DNA of 64,000 bases. It comes from Caballeronia sordidicola. Its GTDB lineage: Bacteria > Pseudomonadota > Gammaproteobacteria > Burkholderiales > Burkholderiaceae. The DNA lies in NCBI RefSeq assembly GCF_002220365.1, contig NZ_MTHB01000111.1, positions 1 to 64,000 on the forward strand, read 5' to 3'. A model generated the notes under the pieces. It had not been told where the DNA came from. It did not search any database and saw only the letters and a list, made by a program, of their open reading frames with translations. Of this stretch, positions 47,421 through 56,619 are shown in pieces; within the stretch, counting starts at the first letter, position 1; each line of letters starts with the position of its first letter. The translations under genes were made by a program, and so were the position numbers.

Positions 47421-50203
47421 TGCACGAAGGAAGTTCTGGTGGACCCGTGCTGATGCCCGAGTCGATGCTTCACGCGTGCGTGGTGGGGGAAGCCGACGCT
47501 ACGCTGCTCGCGTCGGCGCAACAGTTGCGCGTGGAAGCAGGCGTGCGCTGGGTGGTCGCGGGGAACGTGGCCGCGTTCGTGGCTGAGCGTTTCGAGCAGG
47601 CGCGCGACGCCGCTTGTCTGCTGGTGTTATCGGCCCGTCCGCAGCATGCCGCTGATATGCCTTCTTTACCCGTGCAACACTCGGGTTTGCAGCAGGAAGC
47701 GCATTACACATGGCCGATTCCTGCGGACAGGTTGGTGCCGTGCGAGGCCATTGCGTGTGACGACGCAGGTAGTATCGCCGTCTGGAGCAGTGCTCCCGAG
47801 ACTGCGGATCTACGGGCGAAGCTTGCCGCTATCACGGGCCTGCCGCCGGATTGCTTTGCGTTGCATTCGCTCGATGTACAAGATGGCCAAGCCGATCCGC
47901 TGATCGCCACGTATGCCGCGCTCGCTGCGGTTGTTCTGATGGCGAAAACCGGCCGGACGATGTGCGTTGGCGGTTATATGGCGGTGTCTCAGGTCAGGGA
48001 GGCGGACGTTTGTGTCGCGGCGTCGCTGGACTACAAAGGCGCGCTGCTCGACTGGCGCTACGTTGCGCGAACGCCGGGTTTAACAGGCGGCGAAGCAGTC
48101 GCGCGAGATCCGGGTCCTTATTCTTCATCCCGTGCCACGTCGCTGGTCGACGATCCCGCCGCGCTGATTCCCGGCTCGGCGCATACCTTTGCGCGCGAGT
48201 CTTTCGTCGATGAAATCGCGCGCGATCATCATCGCGATCCGGTTTCGTTTCGTCTCGATCACCTTGATCCGGTGGAGTATGGCGGCGCGAGGGAACTGAT
48301 CGATACGGTGGCGCAGCGGGCAGCGTGGAACACCGATACGCCGGATCGCAAGGTGCGCCGCGCGAACAACGAAGTCGCACATGGCCGTGGTTTCGCGTTC
48401 GACACACACGATGCGGCATCCGGCGATAACCCGATACCCGACTACTCAGCGTGGATCGTCGATCTCGATGTGAACCGCCTGACCGGTGACGTTGCGCTCA
48501 AGCGCGTGGTAGCAGGGCGGGCAAGTGGACGCCGCCGGATCGGCCGGTTGATTGGCGTTCCGGCCCGGCAGATTGCTGCTGCAGCTTCGCGCGCCCTGGG
48601 TCTGCAACTCACTGCGCGACCTTCGCACGACGAGACGCCGGGCACTCAAGCCGTATCGCATGAACTTGCTCCCGCATCGTTCACATCCGGCGAAGTCGCT
48701 ACGCAGACCGCTGCCGGCGATCGTCTGGAAATCGACGTCTCTCCCGCTGCAGCGGCTATCGCCAATGCGCTTTACGATGCGACCGGCGTGCGTTTTCGAG
48801 CGCCGCCGTTCACGCCGGAGCGCGTGCTTGCGGCGCTTGGCGCAATGCGCGAATCAGAAGCGGCTAATGGCGGGATCGGCAACAGACCGCGGCGCGCAAA
48901 ACGCTCGCTCTGGACCGCGCTCGCGGCCGGCGGAGTAGGCAGCCTGATCGGCCTCGCCTGCACGGCATGGCCCCTGCGTGCCCCGATTGAAGCGATCGCC
49001 CGCCCGGCTGCATCGACGTGGTCCGATGCCACCATCGCTCGCGGTCGCCAGATTGCGGAGTTTGGCGATTGCGCGGTCTGCCATACGGCGCCCGGCGGCG
49101 TGGTCAATGCCGGCGGCCTCGGCCTTGAAACGCCTTTTGGCATGGTCTACACGACCAATCTGACTCCCGATCCGAAGACGGGCATTGGCAACTGGTCGTT
49201 CGCCGCGTTCGACCGGGCGATGCGCCAGGGCATTTCACGCGACGGCCATCATCTGTATCCCGCATTCCCGTACACCGCGTTCACGAAGATGAGCGAGGCC
49301 GACATGACCGCGCTGTACGCGTATTTGATGTCGCAGCCGGCGGTCGAACATTCGCCGCCTGTCACACGCTTGCCGTTTCCGCTGAATCAGCGTGCATTGG
49401 TCGCTGGATGGAATGCACTCTATCTGAAGCAGGGCGAGTTCAAGCCCGACCCAACGCGCTCGGCAATATGGAATCGCGGCGCGTATCTGGTGGACGGTGC
49501 CGGACATTGCAGCGCGTGCCATTCGCCGCGCAATGCATTCGGGGCAGAGAAGGGCGGGCGTTTGTACTTGAGCGGCGGCAGCGCTGAAGGCTGGGTGGCG
49601 CCGTCGCTCGTGGCCAATTCGAAAGCGCCTGTACGATGGACCGAGCAGGCGTTGTACGACTATCTCAAGACGGGCTTCTCTCATGAGCATGGCGTCGCGG
49701 CTGGCCCAATGGCGCCGGTCGTCGCGAGCTTGTCGACGCTGCCGGAAGAGGACGTGCGCGCGATGGCGCACTACGTGGCGTCGCTGTCGCCGCAGCCGGC
49801 TGCGGCTCCGACTGCTGTCCCCTTGTCGGAGTCTGCACACGATCTAGCCACAAGTGCCGTGACCCTGCAGGGACTCGACAGAGGCCGGCGGATCTTTGAC
49901 GGCGCATGCGCGGTCTGTCATGCCGCGACGGGCGGTGTCGGCAACTTCGGGGTACGCCCGCTGCTCTCGCTGAACACCAGTGTGAGCGAAGCCACGCCCG
50001 ACAACTTGCTGAACGTCATCCAGAATGGCATTGATGCCCCCGCTACCGACGCGCTTGGTTACATGCCGGGCTTCAAGGATTCGTTCGACGACCGGCAGAT
50101 CGCCGATCTCGTGTCTTATATTCGCGCTACATTCGCACCGAATGAAGCGTCGTGGAAAGACTTGGCCCAGGCGTCGGCGCGAATCCGGAAGCATGTGCAC
50201 TAG
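47411..50203 (+). CDS. Tri-haem cytochrome c subunit of nicotinate hydroxylase with a degenerate molybdopterin-like N-terminal domain (NicB-derived)
   Basis: 930 residues. Residues 1-475 align in patches with the large-subunit fold of the 38018-40288 product (SAWIVDLDVNRLTGDVALKR, and ANALYDATGVRFRAPPFTPE near 451-470). The domain is much shorter, the cofactor-binding GTG segment is missing, and the region that should hold the GSGE catalytic glutamate reads GDRLEIDVSP. A membrane helix lies at about 500-520. Three CxxCH haem sites follow at 554-558, 700-704 and 833-837. The cytochrome half matches the C-terminal part of Pseudomonas NicB, which passes electrons to the respiratory chain. The N-terminal half looks catalytically dead and may serve as an assembly or docking domain. 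Confidence 0.82.
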   Translation: MDAVHEGSSGGPVLMPESMLHACVVGEADATLLASAQQLRVEAGVRWVVAGNVAAFVAERFEQARDAACLLVLSARPQHAADMPSLPVQHSGLQQEAHYTWPIPADRLVPCEAIACDDAGSIAVWSSAPETADLRAKLAAITGLPPDCFALHSLDVQDGQADPLIATYAALAAVVLMAKTGRTMCVGGYMAVSQVREADVCVAASLDYKGALLDWRYVARTPGLTGGEAVARDPGPYSSSRATSLVDDPAALIPGSAHTFARESFVDEIARDHHRDPVSFRLDHLDPVEYGGARELIDTVAQRAAWNTDTPDRKVRRANNEVAHGRGFAFDTHDAASGDNPIPDYSAWIVDLDVNRLTGDVALKRVVAGRASGRRRIGRLIGVPARQIAAAASRALGLQLTARPSHDETPGTQAVSHELAPASFTSGEVATQTAAGDRLEIDVSPAAAAIANALYDATGVRFRAPPFTPERVLAALGAMRESEAANGGIGNRPRRAKRSLWTALAAGGVGSLIGLACTAWPLRAPIEAIARPAASTWSDATIARGRQIAEFGDCAVCHTAPGGVVNAGGLGLETPFGMVYTTNLTPDPKTGIGNWSFAAFDRAMRQGISRDGHHLYPAFPYTAFTKMSEADMTALYAYLMSQPAVEHSPPVTRLPFPLNQRALVAGWNALYLKQGEFKPDPTRSAIWNRGAYLVDGAGHCSACHSPRNAFGAEKGGRLYLSGGSAEGWVAPSLVANSKAPVRWTEQALYDYLKTGFSHEHGVAAGPMAPVVASLSTLPEEDVRAMAHYVASLSPQPAAAPTAVPLSESAHDLATSAVTLQGLDRGRRIFDGACAVCHAATGGVGNFGVRPLLSLNTSVSEATPDNLLNVIQNGIDAPATDALGYMPGFKDSFDDRQIADLVSYIRATFAPNEASWKDLAQASARIRKHVH

Positions 50204-50236
50204 CGGCAGGCGGAACGTTGCTCCGGCTACCTTGAC

Positions 50237-50271
50237 GAATGCCGCTCGCCCGGTCCGGGCGAGCGGCATTC
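50237..50271. terminator. 35-base perfect palindrome after the nicCAB operon
   Basis: The arms 50237-50253 and 50255-50271 (GAATGCCGCTCGCCCGG and its reverse complement) are exact and separated by one base. As RNA this is a very stable hairpin 34 bases after the cytochrome gene stop and 31 bases before the second MarR start. There is no T-run, so it may terminate, block exonucleases or insulate the MarR gene. Confidence 0.65.
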
Positions 50272-50301
50272 CCACTCCACCCTACCGACACTCGAACTAT
50301 C

Positions 50302-50784
50302 ATGGCGCCTTCGAAGCTTCCTTCCGGTTCATCGCAAGCTGCGCAGAACGCCGTGTCCCGCTATGAGGTGTCGGAGCAGATCGGGCATCTTCTTCGCAAA
50401 GCGTATCAGCGCCATCTCGCCATCTTCAGCCAGACCATCGACGACCCCCAACTGACCGCCGTGCAGTTTGCGGTATTGAGCGCCAATCGAAGGCTCGGAC
50501 CGTCTTCAATGAGCGACCTGGGCAAAGCGACTGCGATCGATGCGGCCACGGTACGCGGCATAATTGAACGTCTGAGGACGCGCGAGCTGATCGAGTTACA
50601 GACGAATCCCGACGACCGCAGGAAGGTGACGGTGCAACTGACGCGCGCGGGTGAAAGCCTGGTTGAACAGATCACGCCAACCGCCGTGCGTATCAGCGAG
50701 TTGACCATGGGCGAGCTTAATGAGGCCGAGCGCGTGGCCGCGCTGTATTTGCTGCGCAAGCTCAGCGCGCCCGATGCCGAGTAA
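50302..50784 (+). CDS. MarR-family regulator, NicR-like (right copy)
   Basis: 160 residues from the ATG at 50302. The ORF is open back to 50239, but that part runs through the palindrome. It is a clear paralogue of the left MarR: both share YxxSEQIGHLLRKAYQRHLAIF, a winged helix (KATAIDAATVRGIIERLRTREL here) and the end ERVAALYLLRKL. Pseudomonas uses a MarR (NicR) and a TetR (NicS) for nic control. No TetR gene is present here, so this paralogue may take the NicS role or control the downstream importer. Confidence 0.8.
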   Translation: MAPSKLPSGSSQAAQNAVSRYEVSEQIGHLLRKAYQRHLAIFSQTIDDPQLTAVQFAVLSANRRLGPSSMSDLGKATAIDAATVRGIIERLRTRELIELQTNPDDRRKVTVQLTRAGESLVEQITPTAVRISELTMGELNEAERVAALYLLRKLSAPDAE

Positions 50785-51180
50785 GCGCGATTCGTACTCA
50801 GTGCGTTTGTGCGGTGACGGCCACGCTTATTAATTAGTCACTTCGTCTGGTGCGATCCGTCTGCCGCCGCGTCGCATTGCACCAATAGCGGGACCGTCGC
50901 ACCAGAAAAGCGATTATGGCGTGTACGCTGATTTTATAAGGTGCGGCACAACAGGCATTCCCGTAGGCCGTTAGCTTCGCGTCAGCTATAAAACCCAATA
51001 AAACAAGGGTTAAAGCCCATGATACCTAGTACAAGTCTCTAGCTATAAAGTGGGCATGGTCATTGCATAGAAGACTAGAATTAGAGTGTGTACATTTGTA
51101 TCGGCAGACAGAGACGGCGCTTGGAAAGGCAGTCTTGCCGACGCGAACACCTTGATGAATTCCGAGCTATAGAGGCGTCG
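50785..51180. other. Long AT-rich leader upstream of the livHM-G-F operon
   Basis: No gene is recognised in 396 bases. The right half is AT-rich and promoter-like (CTATAAAGTGG at 51043, TAGAAT at 51076). GTGTACAT at 51088-51095 differs by one base from the GTGTACAC core of the nic operators, which hints at shared control, but one site with one mismatch is weak evidence. Confidence 0.4.
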
Positions 51181-53103
51181 ATGCTTTCGAATCTGGCTGT
51201 GCAACTCATTAACGGACTAGCGGACGCCTGCGCCATGTTTCTTGTCGCGTCCGGTTTGTCGTTGATCTTCGGCGTGACGCGAATCGTCAACTTCGCGCAC
51301 GGCTCGTTCTACATGCTTGGCGTGTACGTGGCCTATAGCATCGCCAGCCGCTTTGGTTCGACCGTCGCCGGTTTCTGGCTTTCGATGCTTGCAGCAGCGC
51401 TCGTTGTCGCCGTGCTCGGTGCGCTGGTTGAAATGGTCGTGCTCCGGCGCATTTATCAGGCGCCCGAGTTATTCCACCTGCTGGCAACCTTTGCGCTGGT
51501 GCTGATCTTTCGGGACGCCGCGCTGTACATCTGGGGTCCGGAAGACCTGTTCGGGCCGCGCGCTCCGCTGCTCGGCGGCGCAGTCAATCTGCTCGGCCAC
51601 GCACTGCCCACCTACGACATTGCATTGATCGTGATCGGCCCCGTGGTGCTGGGTATCCTCTGGTTCGGTCTGACTAAAACGCGCTGGGGCACGCTCGTGC
51701 GCGCGGCGACCGGTGACCGGGAAATGCTCGGTGCGCTCGGTATCAACCAGGCTTGGCTATTTACGGGCGTGTTTTTTATCGGCGCGTTCCTCGCGGGTCT
51801 TGGCGGTGCGCTTCAGGTGCCGCGCATGTCGGCGAATCTGTCGCTTGATATCGATACGATCGGCAATGCGTTCGTCGTGGTGGTGGTTGGCGGAATGGGC
51901 TCGATTCCCGGCGCGTTCGTGGCCGCGTTGCTGATCGCGGAGATCAAGGCGCTCTGCATTGGCATAGGCGACGTAGCCATCGGCGGCGTGGTGTTTTCGT
52001 TGAGCAAGTTCACGCTGGTGGCGGAGTTCGTGGTGATGGCAATCGTGCTCGTCGTGCGGCCGTGGGGTCTGCTCGGTCGCGCGCAGGCAGCAGTGCGCAC
52101 CATGGCCGCCGCTGAAACACCACTGCGTCCCGCCGATACCCGGCTGAAGATATTCGCCGGTATCGTGCTAGCGGTGCTTGTGCTCGCACCGCTGCTTTCA
52201 GGCGTGTTCCCCTACATGCCCGTGCTGCTCGTCGAGATCCTGATCGCGGTTTTATTTGCGACGAGCCTGCATTTCATCATGGGTCCGGGCGGCATGCATT
52301 CGTTCGGTCATGCCGCCTATTTTGGCCTCGGCGCTTATGGCGCGGCGTTGTTCCTGAAGGTCCTGAATCTGCCAATGGAAGCCGCGCTCGTGCTCGGCCC
52401 GCTGCTTGCCGGTGTCGGGGCGATCGTGTTCGGATGGTTCTGCGTGCGCTTGTCGGGGGTCTATCTCGCGATGCTGACACTGGCGTTCGCACAGATCGTC
52501 TGGTCGATCGTGTTCCAGTGGGATGCCGTCACCGGCGGCAGTAACGGCATTCTTAACCTGTGGCCGTCGACCTGGCTCAGCTCGACGGTGGCGTACTACT
52601 ACGTGAGCTTGGTGTTCGCGGTCCTGGGTGTCTGGCTCCTGCGGCGAATGTTGTTCTCGCCGCTCGGATATGCCATGCGTGCCTCGCGCGATTCCACGCT
52701 GCGCGCCGAAGCAATCGGTATCGATGTAAAGCGCGTGCAGTGGGTGGCTTTCATTATCGCGTCATTGTTCTGCGGCCTCGCGGGATCACTGTATGCGTTC
52801 TCGAAGGGGTCGATCTCGCCGGAAGTGATCAGCGTCGGGCGCTCGGTCGACGGTCTCGTGATGGTGCTGCTGGGTGGCTTGCAGACGCTTACCGGCCCGA
52901 TTGTCGGCGCGGCGGTGTTCACGTGGCTTCAAGATACGGTCGCGCGTCAGACCGACTACTGGGAGGCCCTGCTGGGCGCTGCGATCCTGGTGCTGGTGAT
53001 CGCGTTTCCGCAGGGGATTGTGGGGTTCGTGCGGGACAAGTTCGAGTCGCGTAAAAATTCCGATGGCGGCGTGGCCTCGCAACCCGCCAAGGAGGCCCTG
53101 TGA
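51181..53103 (+). CDS. Fused HAAT-type ABC permease, LivH-LivM in one chain
   Basis: 640 residues. Residues ~1-300 are a complete LivH (opening LSNLAVQLINGLADACAMF, then IVNFAHGSFYMLGVY, and GGMGSIPGAFVAALLIAE). Residues ~320-640 are a complete LivM (MGPGGMHSFGHAAYFGLGAYGA, then GGLQTLTGPIVGAAVF). Normally two genes, they are joined by a short linker (VRTMAAAETPLRPADTR). The ATG at 51181 begins directly before the first helix. The frame upstream to 51088 has no family similarity. It overlaps livG as GTGA at 53100. Confidence 0.9.
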   Translation: MLSNLAVQLINGLADACAMFLVASGLSLIFGVTRIVNFAHGSFYMLGVYVAYSIASRFGSTVAGFWLSMLAAALVVAVLGALVEMVVLRRIYQAPELFHLLATFALVLIFRDAALYIWGPEDLFGPRAPLLGGAVNLLGHALPTYDIALIVIGPVVLGILWFGLTKTRWGTLVRAATGDREMLGALGINQAWLFTGVFFIGAFLAGLGGALQVPRMSANLSLDIDTIGNAFVVVVVGGMGSIPGAFVAALLIAEIKALCIGIGDVAIGGVVFSLSKFTLVAEFVVMAIVLVVRPWGLLGRAQAAVRTMAAAETPLRPADTRLKIFAGIVLAVLVLAPLLSGVFPYMPVLLVEILIAVLFATSLHFIMGPGGMHSFGHAAYFGLGAYGAALFLKVLNLPMEAALVLGPLLAGVGAIVFGWFCVRLSGVYLAMLTLAFAQIVWSIVFQWDAVTGGSNGILNLWPSTWLSSTVAYYYVSLVFAVLGVWLLRRMLFSPLGYAMRASRDSTLRAEAIGIDVKRVQWVAFIIASLFCGLAGSLYAFSKGSISPEVISVGRSVDGLVMVLLGGLQTLTGPIVGAAVFTWLQDTVARQTDYWEALLGAAILVLVIAFPQGIVGFVRDKFESRKNSDGGVASQPAKEAL

Positions 53104-53885
53104 CTCTCCTGCGCGTCTCTCATCTTGCGAAATCATTCGGCGGCGTCAAAGCTGTCGACGACGTTTCCTTCGACTTGCACGCGGGGCAATTGCTCGCGCT
53201 GATCGGTCCCAACGGTGCCGGCAAGTCGACCTGCTTCAACATGCTCAACGGGCAGTTGAGGCCGAGTTCAGGCTCGATCCTGTTCGACGACCAAGAGATC
53301 GCCGGCAAACGTCCGCGCGATATCTGGCGTCTTGGCGTTGGCCGCACCTTCCAGATTGCCGCGACTTTCAATTCGATGACCGTGATTGAAAACGTGCAGA
53401 TGGCGCTCGTTTCGCGGGACCGCCAGTTATTCAACCTGTGGAAACCGGCCTCGTCCATTCACGCCGATGAAGCGATCGCGCTTCTCGAACAAGTCGGCAT
53501 GGCGGCGCATGCGAAGCGCGCGTGCGGCGTGCTGGCTTATGGCGATGTGAAGCGCGTTGAGCTGGCCGTTGCACTTGCGAATAAACCGAAACTGCTGCTG
53601 ATGGACGAACCGACGGCGGGCATGGCGCCCAAGGAACGCAACGACCTGATGGCGCTGACCAAGCAACTGGTGATCGACCACAAGCTCGGTGTGCTCTTCA
53701 CCGAGCACAGCATGGACGTGGTGTTCGCCTACGCCGACAAGCTGATCGTGCTCGCTCGCGGCAAGCTGATTGGCGAGGGCGATGCGGAAACCGTCCGCAA
53801 CGATCCGCGTGTGCGCGAAGTGTATTTCGGCACGGGAAAATCTTTCACGCCGCGTGCATCGCTTGCTGCAGACGGAGTCGCGTAA
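53100..53885 (+). CDS. livG: HAAT-type ABC transporter ATPase, LivG family
   Basis: A 261-residue ATPase with Walker A GPNGAGKST, signature segment LAYGDVKRVELAVAL (a LivG-type variant of LSGGQ) and Walker B LLLMDEPTAGMAP, then FTEHSMDVVF. It begins with GTG at 53100, overlapping the permease stop, with AAGGAGG 6-7 bases upstream. Its last base is shared with the livF start. It forms the ATPase pair with the next gene. Confidence 0.92.
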   Translation: MTLLRVSHLAKSFGGVKAVDDVSFDLHAGQLLALIGPNGAGKSTCFNMLNGQLRPSSGSILFDDQEIAGKRPRDIWRLGVGRTFQIAATFNSMTVIENVQMALVSRDRQLFNLWKPASSIHADEAIALLEQVGMAAHAKRACGVLAYGDVKRVELAVALANKPKLLLMDEPTAGMAPKERNDLMALTKQLVIDHKLGVLFTEHSMDVVFAYADKLIVLARGKLIGEGDAETVRNDPRVREVYFGTGKSFTPRASLAADGVA

Positions 53886-54613
53886 TGAACACGGCCACTC
53901 AAGACAAGAGCATGTTGAAAGTTTCCGGCCTGAACGCGTTTTATGGCCGCGCGCAGATCCTGTACGACGTTGAACTCGAAGTCGGCCGCGGCGAAGTGGT
54001 GGCGCTGATGGGCCGCAACGGCGCGGGCAAGTCGACCACGATGAAAGCGCTGATGGGCATGCTGCCGTCGCGACAGGGGGCGATCAATTTCCGCGGGCAC
54101 GACATCGCGAAGTTGCCGCCGTATCGTATTGCGCGGCTCGGCATGGGCTTCGTGCCGGAAGACCGGCGCGTGTTTGGCGATCTGACGGTCATGGAGAATC
54201 TCGATACCGGCCGCCAGCCGCCGCGCGACGACGCGCCGCGCTGGACGCCTGAAAAGCTGTTCCGGTTGTTTCCGAATCTCGGCGAGATGCCGAATCGACC
54301 GGGCAGCCAGATGAGCGGCGGCGAGCAGCAGATGCTCACCGTGTCGCGTACGCTGATGGGCAATCCCACGCTGGTCCTGCTGGATGAACCGTCGGAAGGC
54401 GTGGCGCCAATCATCGTTGAACAGATGGCGAACATGATTCTCGAGTTGAAGCGCGAAGGGCTGTCTATCCTGCTGTCCGAGCAGAACATGCATTTCGCGG
54501 AGCTCGTCAGCGACCGTGCGTATGTGCTGGAAAAAGGGCAGATACGGTTCAGCGGCACGATAGACGAGCTCGCCCGCGACGAAGCGGTCCGGCGGGCCTA
54601 CCTGAGTGTTTAA
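53885..54613 (+). CDS. livF: HAAT-type ABC transporter ATPase, LivF family
   Basis: A 242-residue ATPase with Walker A GRNGAGKST, MSGGEQQMLTVSRTLM and LVLLDEPSEGVAP, then LSEQNMHFAELVSDRAYVLEKG. The TAATG junction with livG (53883-53887) implies coupled translation. It ends 111 bases before the binding-protein gene. Confidence 0.92.
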   Translation: MNTATQDKSMLKVSGLNAFYGRAQILYDVELEVGRGEVVALMGRNGAGKSTTMKALMGMLPSRQGAINFRGHDIAKLPPYRIARLGMGFVPEDRRVFGDLTVMENLDTGRQPPRDDAPRWTPEKLFRLFPNLGEMPNRPGSQMSGGEQQMLTVSRTLMGNPTLVLLDEPSEGVAPIIVEQMANMILELKREGLSILLSEQNMHFAELVSDRAYVLEKGQIRFSGTIDELARDEAVRRAYLSV

Positions 54614-54724
54614 GCGTGTTCAAGCGCGAACAGCCAAGCAAAGATCGACCAAGGGTATCCTTCAATCAGCCTTAGCCATGTCAGTTAGCATTCAACCTAG
54701 CCGCTTTATCCGGAGAGAAAAACT

Positions 54725-55942
54725 ATGACCACGCGTGTTGGATCGTTGCTGCGCTTAACCGCCTTCATGGTTGCGCCCCTGGCCACCGCCTTAGTGTCGG
54801 TCGGCGCTGCCGCTCAGACCATCAAGATCGGCGAGATCAACAGTTATAAAGCGCAGCCTGCGTTCCTCGGCCCGTACAAGAACGGCTGGAACATGGCACT
54901 CGACGAGGTCAACGCGGCGGGTGGCATCAATGGCAAGAAGCTCGAAGTCGTCTCGCGCGACGACAACGGCAACCCGGGCGATACGGTTCGCGTGGCGCAG
55001 GAATTGGTAACGGGCGAACAGGTCTCCCTGTTGTTTGGCGGCTTCTTGTCGAACACCGGCCTGGCGCTTGCCGACTATGCCAAGCAACGCAAGGTTTTCT
55101 TCCTGGCTGCTGAACCGCTGACCGACAAGATCGTCTGGCAGGACGGCAACAAGTACACATACCGGCTGCGTCCATCGACGTATATGCAGGTCGCGATGCT
55201 CGTGCCCGAAGCCGTCAAGCTGCATAAGAAACGCTGGGCGGTTGTCTATCCGAACTATGAATATGGCCAGTCCGCCGTGGCGACGTTCAAGCGGTTGCTG
55301 AAAGCAGCGCAGCCTGACGTTGAGTTCGTTGCTGACCAGGCGGCCCCGCTTGGCAAGCTGGATGCCGGCGCCGTTACGCAAGCGCTGGCGGACGCGAAGC
55401 CCGATGCAATCTTCAACGTCGAGTTCGGTGCCGATCTGGGCAAGTTCGTGCGTGAGGGCAATACGCGTGGTTTGTTCAAGGATATTTCCGTGGTGTCGTT
55501 GCTGACGGGCGAGCCTGAATACCTCGATCCGCTCGGGTCCGAGGCGCCGGTCGGCTGGATCGTGACGGGGTATCCGTGGTACTCGATCGATACGCCTGCT
55601 AATCGCAAGTTCGTCGCGGCCTATGAGACGAAGTATCACGACTATCCGCGCGTTGGATCGGTGGTGGGTTACTCGGCGTTGATGTCGATCGCGGATGGCT
55701 TGAAGAAGGCCAAGTCGACCGATCCGGACAAGCTCGCGGCAGCGTTCAAGGGGCTTTCCGTAGACACACCGTTTGGTCCCATCACCTACCGCGCGCAGGA
55801 CAACCAGTCGACGATGGGCGCGTATGTCGGGACGACGGCGGTGAAGGACGGCAAGGGCATCATGACGAACTATCGGTATATCGATGGCGCGAGTGTCCAG
55901 CCTTCCGACGCGGAAGTGGCGAAGCTGCGCGCGGCGGATTGA
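54725..55942 (+). CDS. Substrate-binding protein of the nic-adjacent HAAT-type importer
   Basis: 405 residues with a Sec signal peptide cut after SVGAAAQ, then KIGEINSYKAQPAFLGPYKNGWNMALDEVNAAGGINGKKLE, the standard type I binding-protein entry. GGFLSNTGLALADYAKQRKV and WAVVYPNYEYGQSA are further family landmarks. It is preceded by GGAGAG. Gene order permease-ATPase-ATPase-receptor and closeness to the nicotinate genes make uptake of nicotinate or a related pyridine or aromatic acid possible. The family alone does not tell. Confidence 0.87.
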   Translation: MTTRVGSLLRLTAFMVAPLATALVSVGAAAQTIKIGEINSYKAQPAFLGPYKNGWNMALDEVNAAGGINGKKLEVVSRDDNGNPGDTVRVAQELVTGEQVSLLFGGFLSNTGLALADYAKQRKVFFLAAEPLTDKIVWQDGNKYTYRLRPSTYMQVAMLVPEAVKLHKKRWAVVYPNYEYGQSAVATFKRLLKAAQPDVEFVADQAAPLGKLDAGAVTQALADAKPDAIFNVEFGADLGKFVREGNTRGLFKDISVVSLLTGEPEYLDPLGSEAPVGWIVTGYPWYSIDTPANRKFVAAYETKYHDYPRVGSVVGYSALMSIADGLKKAKSTDPDKLAAAFKGLSVDTPFGPITYRAQDNQSTMGAYVGTTAVKDGKGIMTNYRYIDGASVQPSDAEVAKLRAAD

Positions 55943-55960
55943 GTTGATGCACTGTGTGTG

Positions 55961-55988
55961 AAAACGACCCGCGCAAGCGGGCCGTTTT
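55961..55988 (+). terminator. Rho-independent terminator of the livHM-G-F-receptor operon
   Basis: AAAACG-a-CCCGC pairs with GCGGG-c-CGTTTT around a GCAA loop, and the 3' arm ends in TTTT followed by CGTT. It begins 18 bases after the receptor stop. Confidence 0.8.
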
Positions 55989-56128
55989 CGTTGGTGGGGC
56001 TGACGAAGGACTTCGTGTCGGACGTTGCTGGCATCGGTCAAATCGGTTGATGCGGCAAAAAGTACTTGACCGATACCGGCAGCGGCCTGATACGCACATA
56101 TCATGTCGGTGTACATAGGAGTGTAGGA

Positions 56129-56401
56129 ATGGTTGCTGCAAGGAAACGGATTCTCGTCCAGGTGACGCCGGTCGAAAAACGTGCGATTGCGAGCACCGCG
56201 AAGCGTCTCGGACACAACGTGAGTGAATTGATGTGCGAGGCCGTGCAGGGCATCACGACGTCGGACGATGAAGAAAACATCAATGCGCTAATCCGGCACG
56301 TGAATGTGTCCACGCCGGAAGCGAACGACGCTCTCGATGATGCGCTGTCATTCGTTGCGGAATCGAACAAGCCCATCGCGGCAATGACGGGAGTTAGGTA
56401 G
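56129..56401 (+). CDS. Small antitoxin-like protein (possible ribbon-helix-helix)
   Basis: 90 residues from the ATG at 56129, which has AGGAG about 8 bases upstream. The N-terminal part (ARKRILVQVTPVEKRAIASTAKRLGHNVSELMCEAVQ) has the beta strand-helix-helix look of CopG/DUF1778-type antitoxins, and the C-terminal half is acidic with an ANDALDDALSFV helix. A decayed PIN-toxin frame follows after two bases, the usual antitoxin-toxin order. It appears intact. The family assignment is tentative. Confidence 0.55.
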   Translation: MVAARKRILVQVTPVEKRAIASTAKRLGHNVSELMCEAVQGITTSDDEENINALIRHVNVSTPEANDALDDALSFVAESNKPIAAMTGVR

Positions 56402-56403
56402 TA

Positions 56404-56565
56404 GTGGGTGTAACCGACAAGGTGTGTTGGATCCCTATTTCGCACAGGATGACTTGACGCAGTCGCACATCGCAAGGGTAGTGGTTGAGTCACTCGCTGC
56501 TGAGCGCGGGCTATGTCACGCTGGTGGAATTGGCATTGGGCGAAGCTCATGCAGTAAAGTGGTGT
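56404..56565 (+). pseudogene. Decayed PIN-domain (VapC-like) toxin remnant
   Basis: A GTG at 56404 follows the antitoxin stop. One frame reads YFAQDDLTQSHIARVVVESL and breaks at AAERG. The next frame continues AGYVTLVELAL. Joined, they reproduce the beginning of many PIN toxins (LVRYxAQDDxxQSxxAxxxIESL, then GYVTLVELVW). The early catalytic DTN stretch is scrambled (TDKVCW), and the rest of the ~130-residue domain is gone. I read this as a frameshifted, truncated toxin gene. Confidence 0.55.
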
Positions 56566-56619
56566 TTCTGGCTTGGCCTTGGCGCCCGACGGAACTTGAA
56601 CAGCCTAGAAATTCATTCG

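Noticed and set aside
56109..56116. GTGTACAT resembling the nic operator core, upstream of the antitoxin-like gene
   Set aside because: Only the 8-base core with one mismatch is present, without the flanking CAA or ACT. It probably occurs by chance, which also weakens the single site at 51088.
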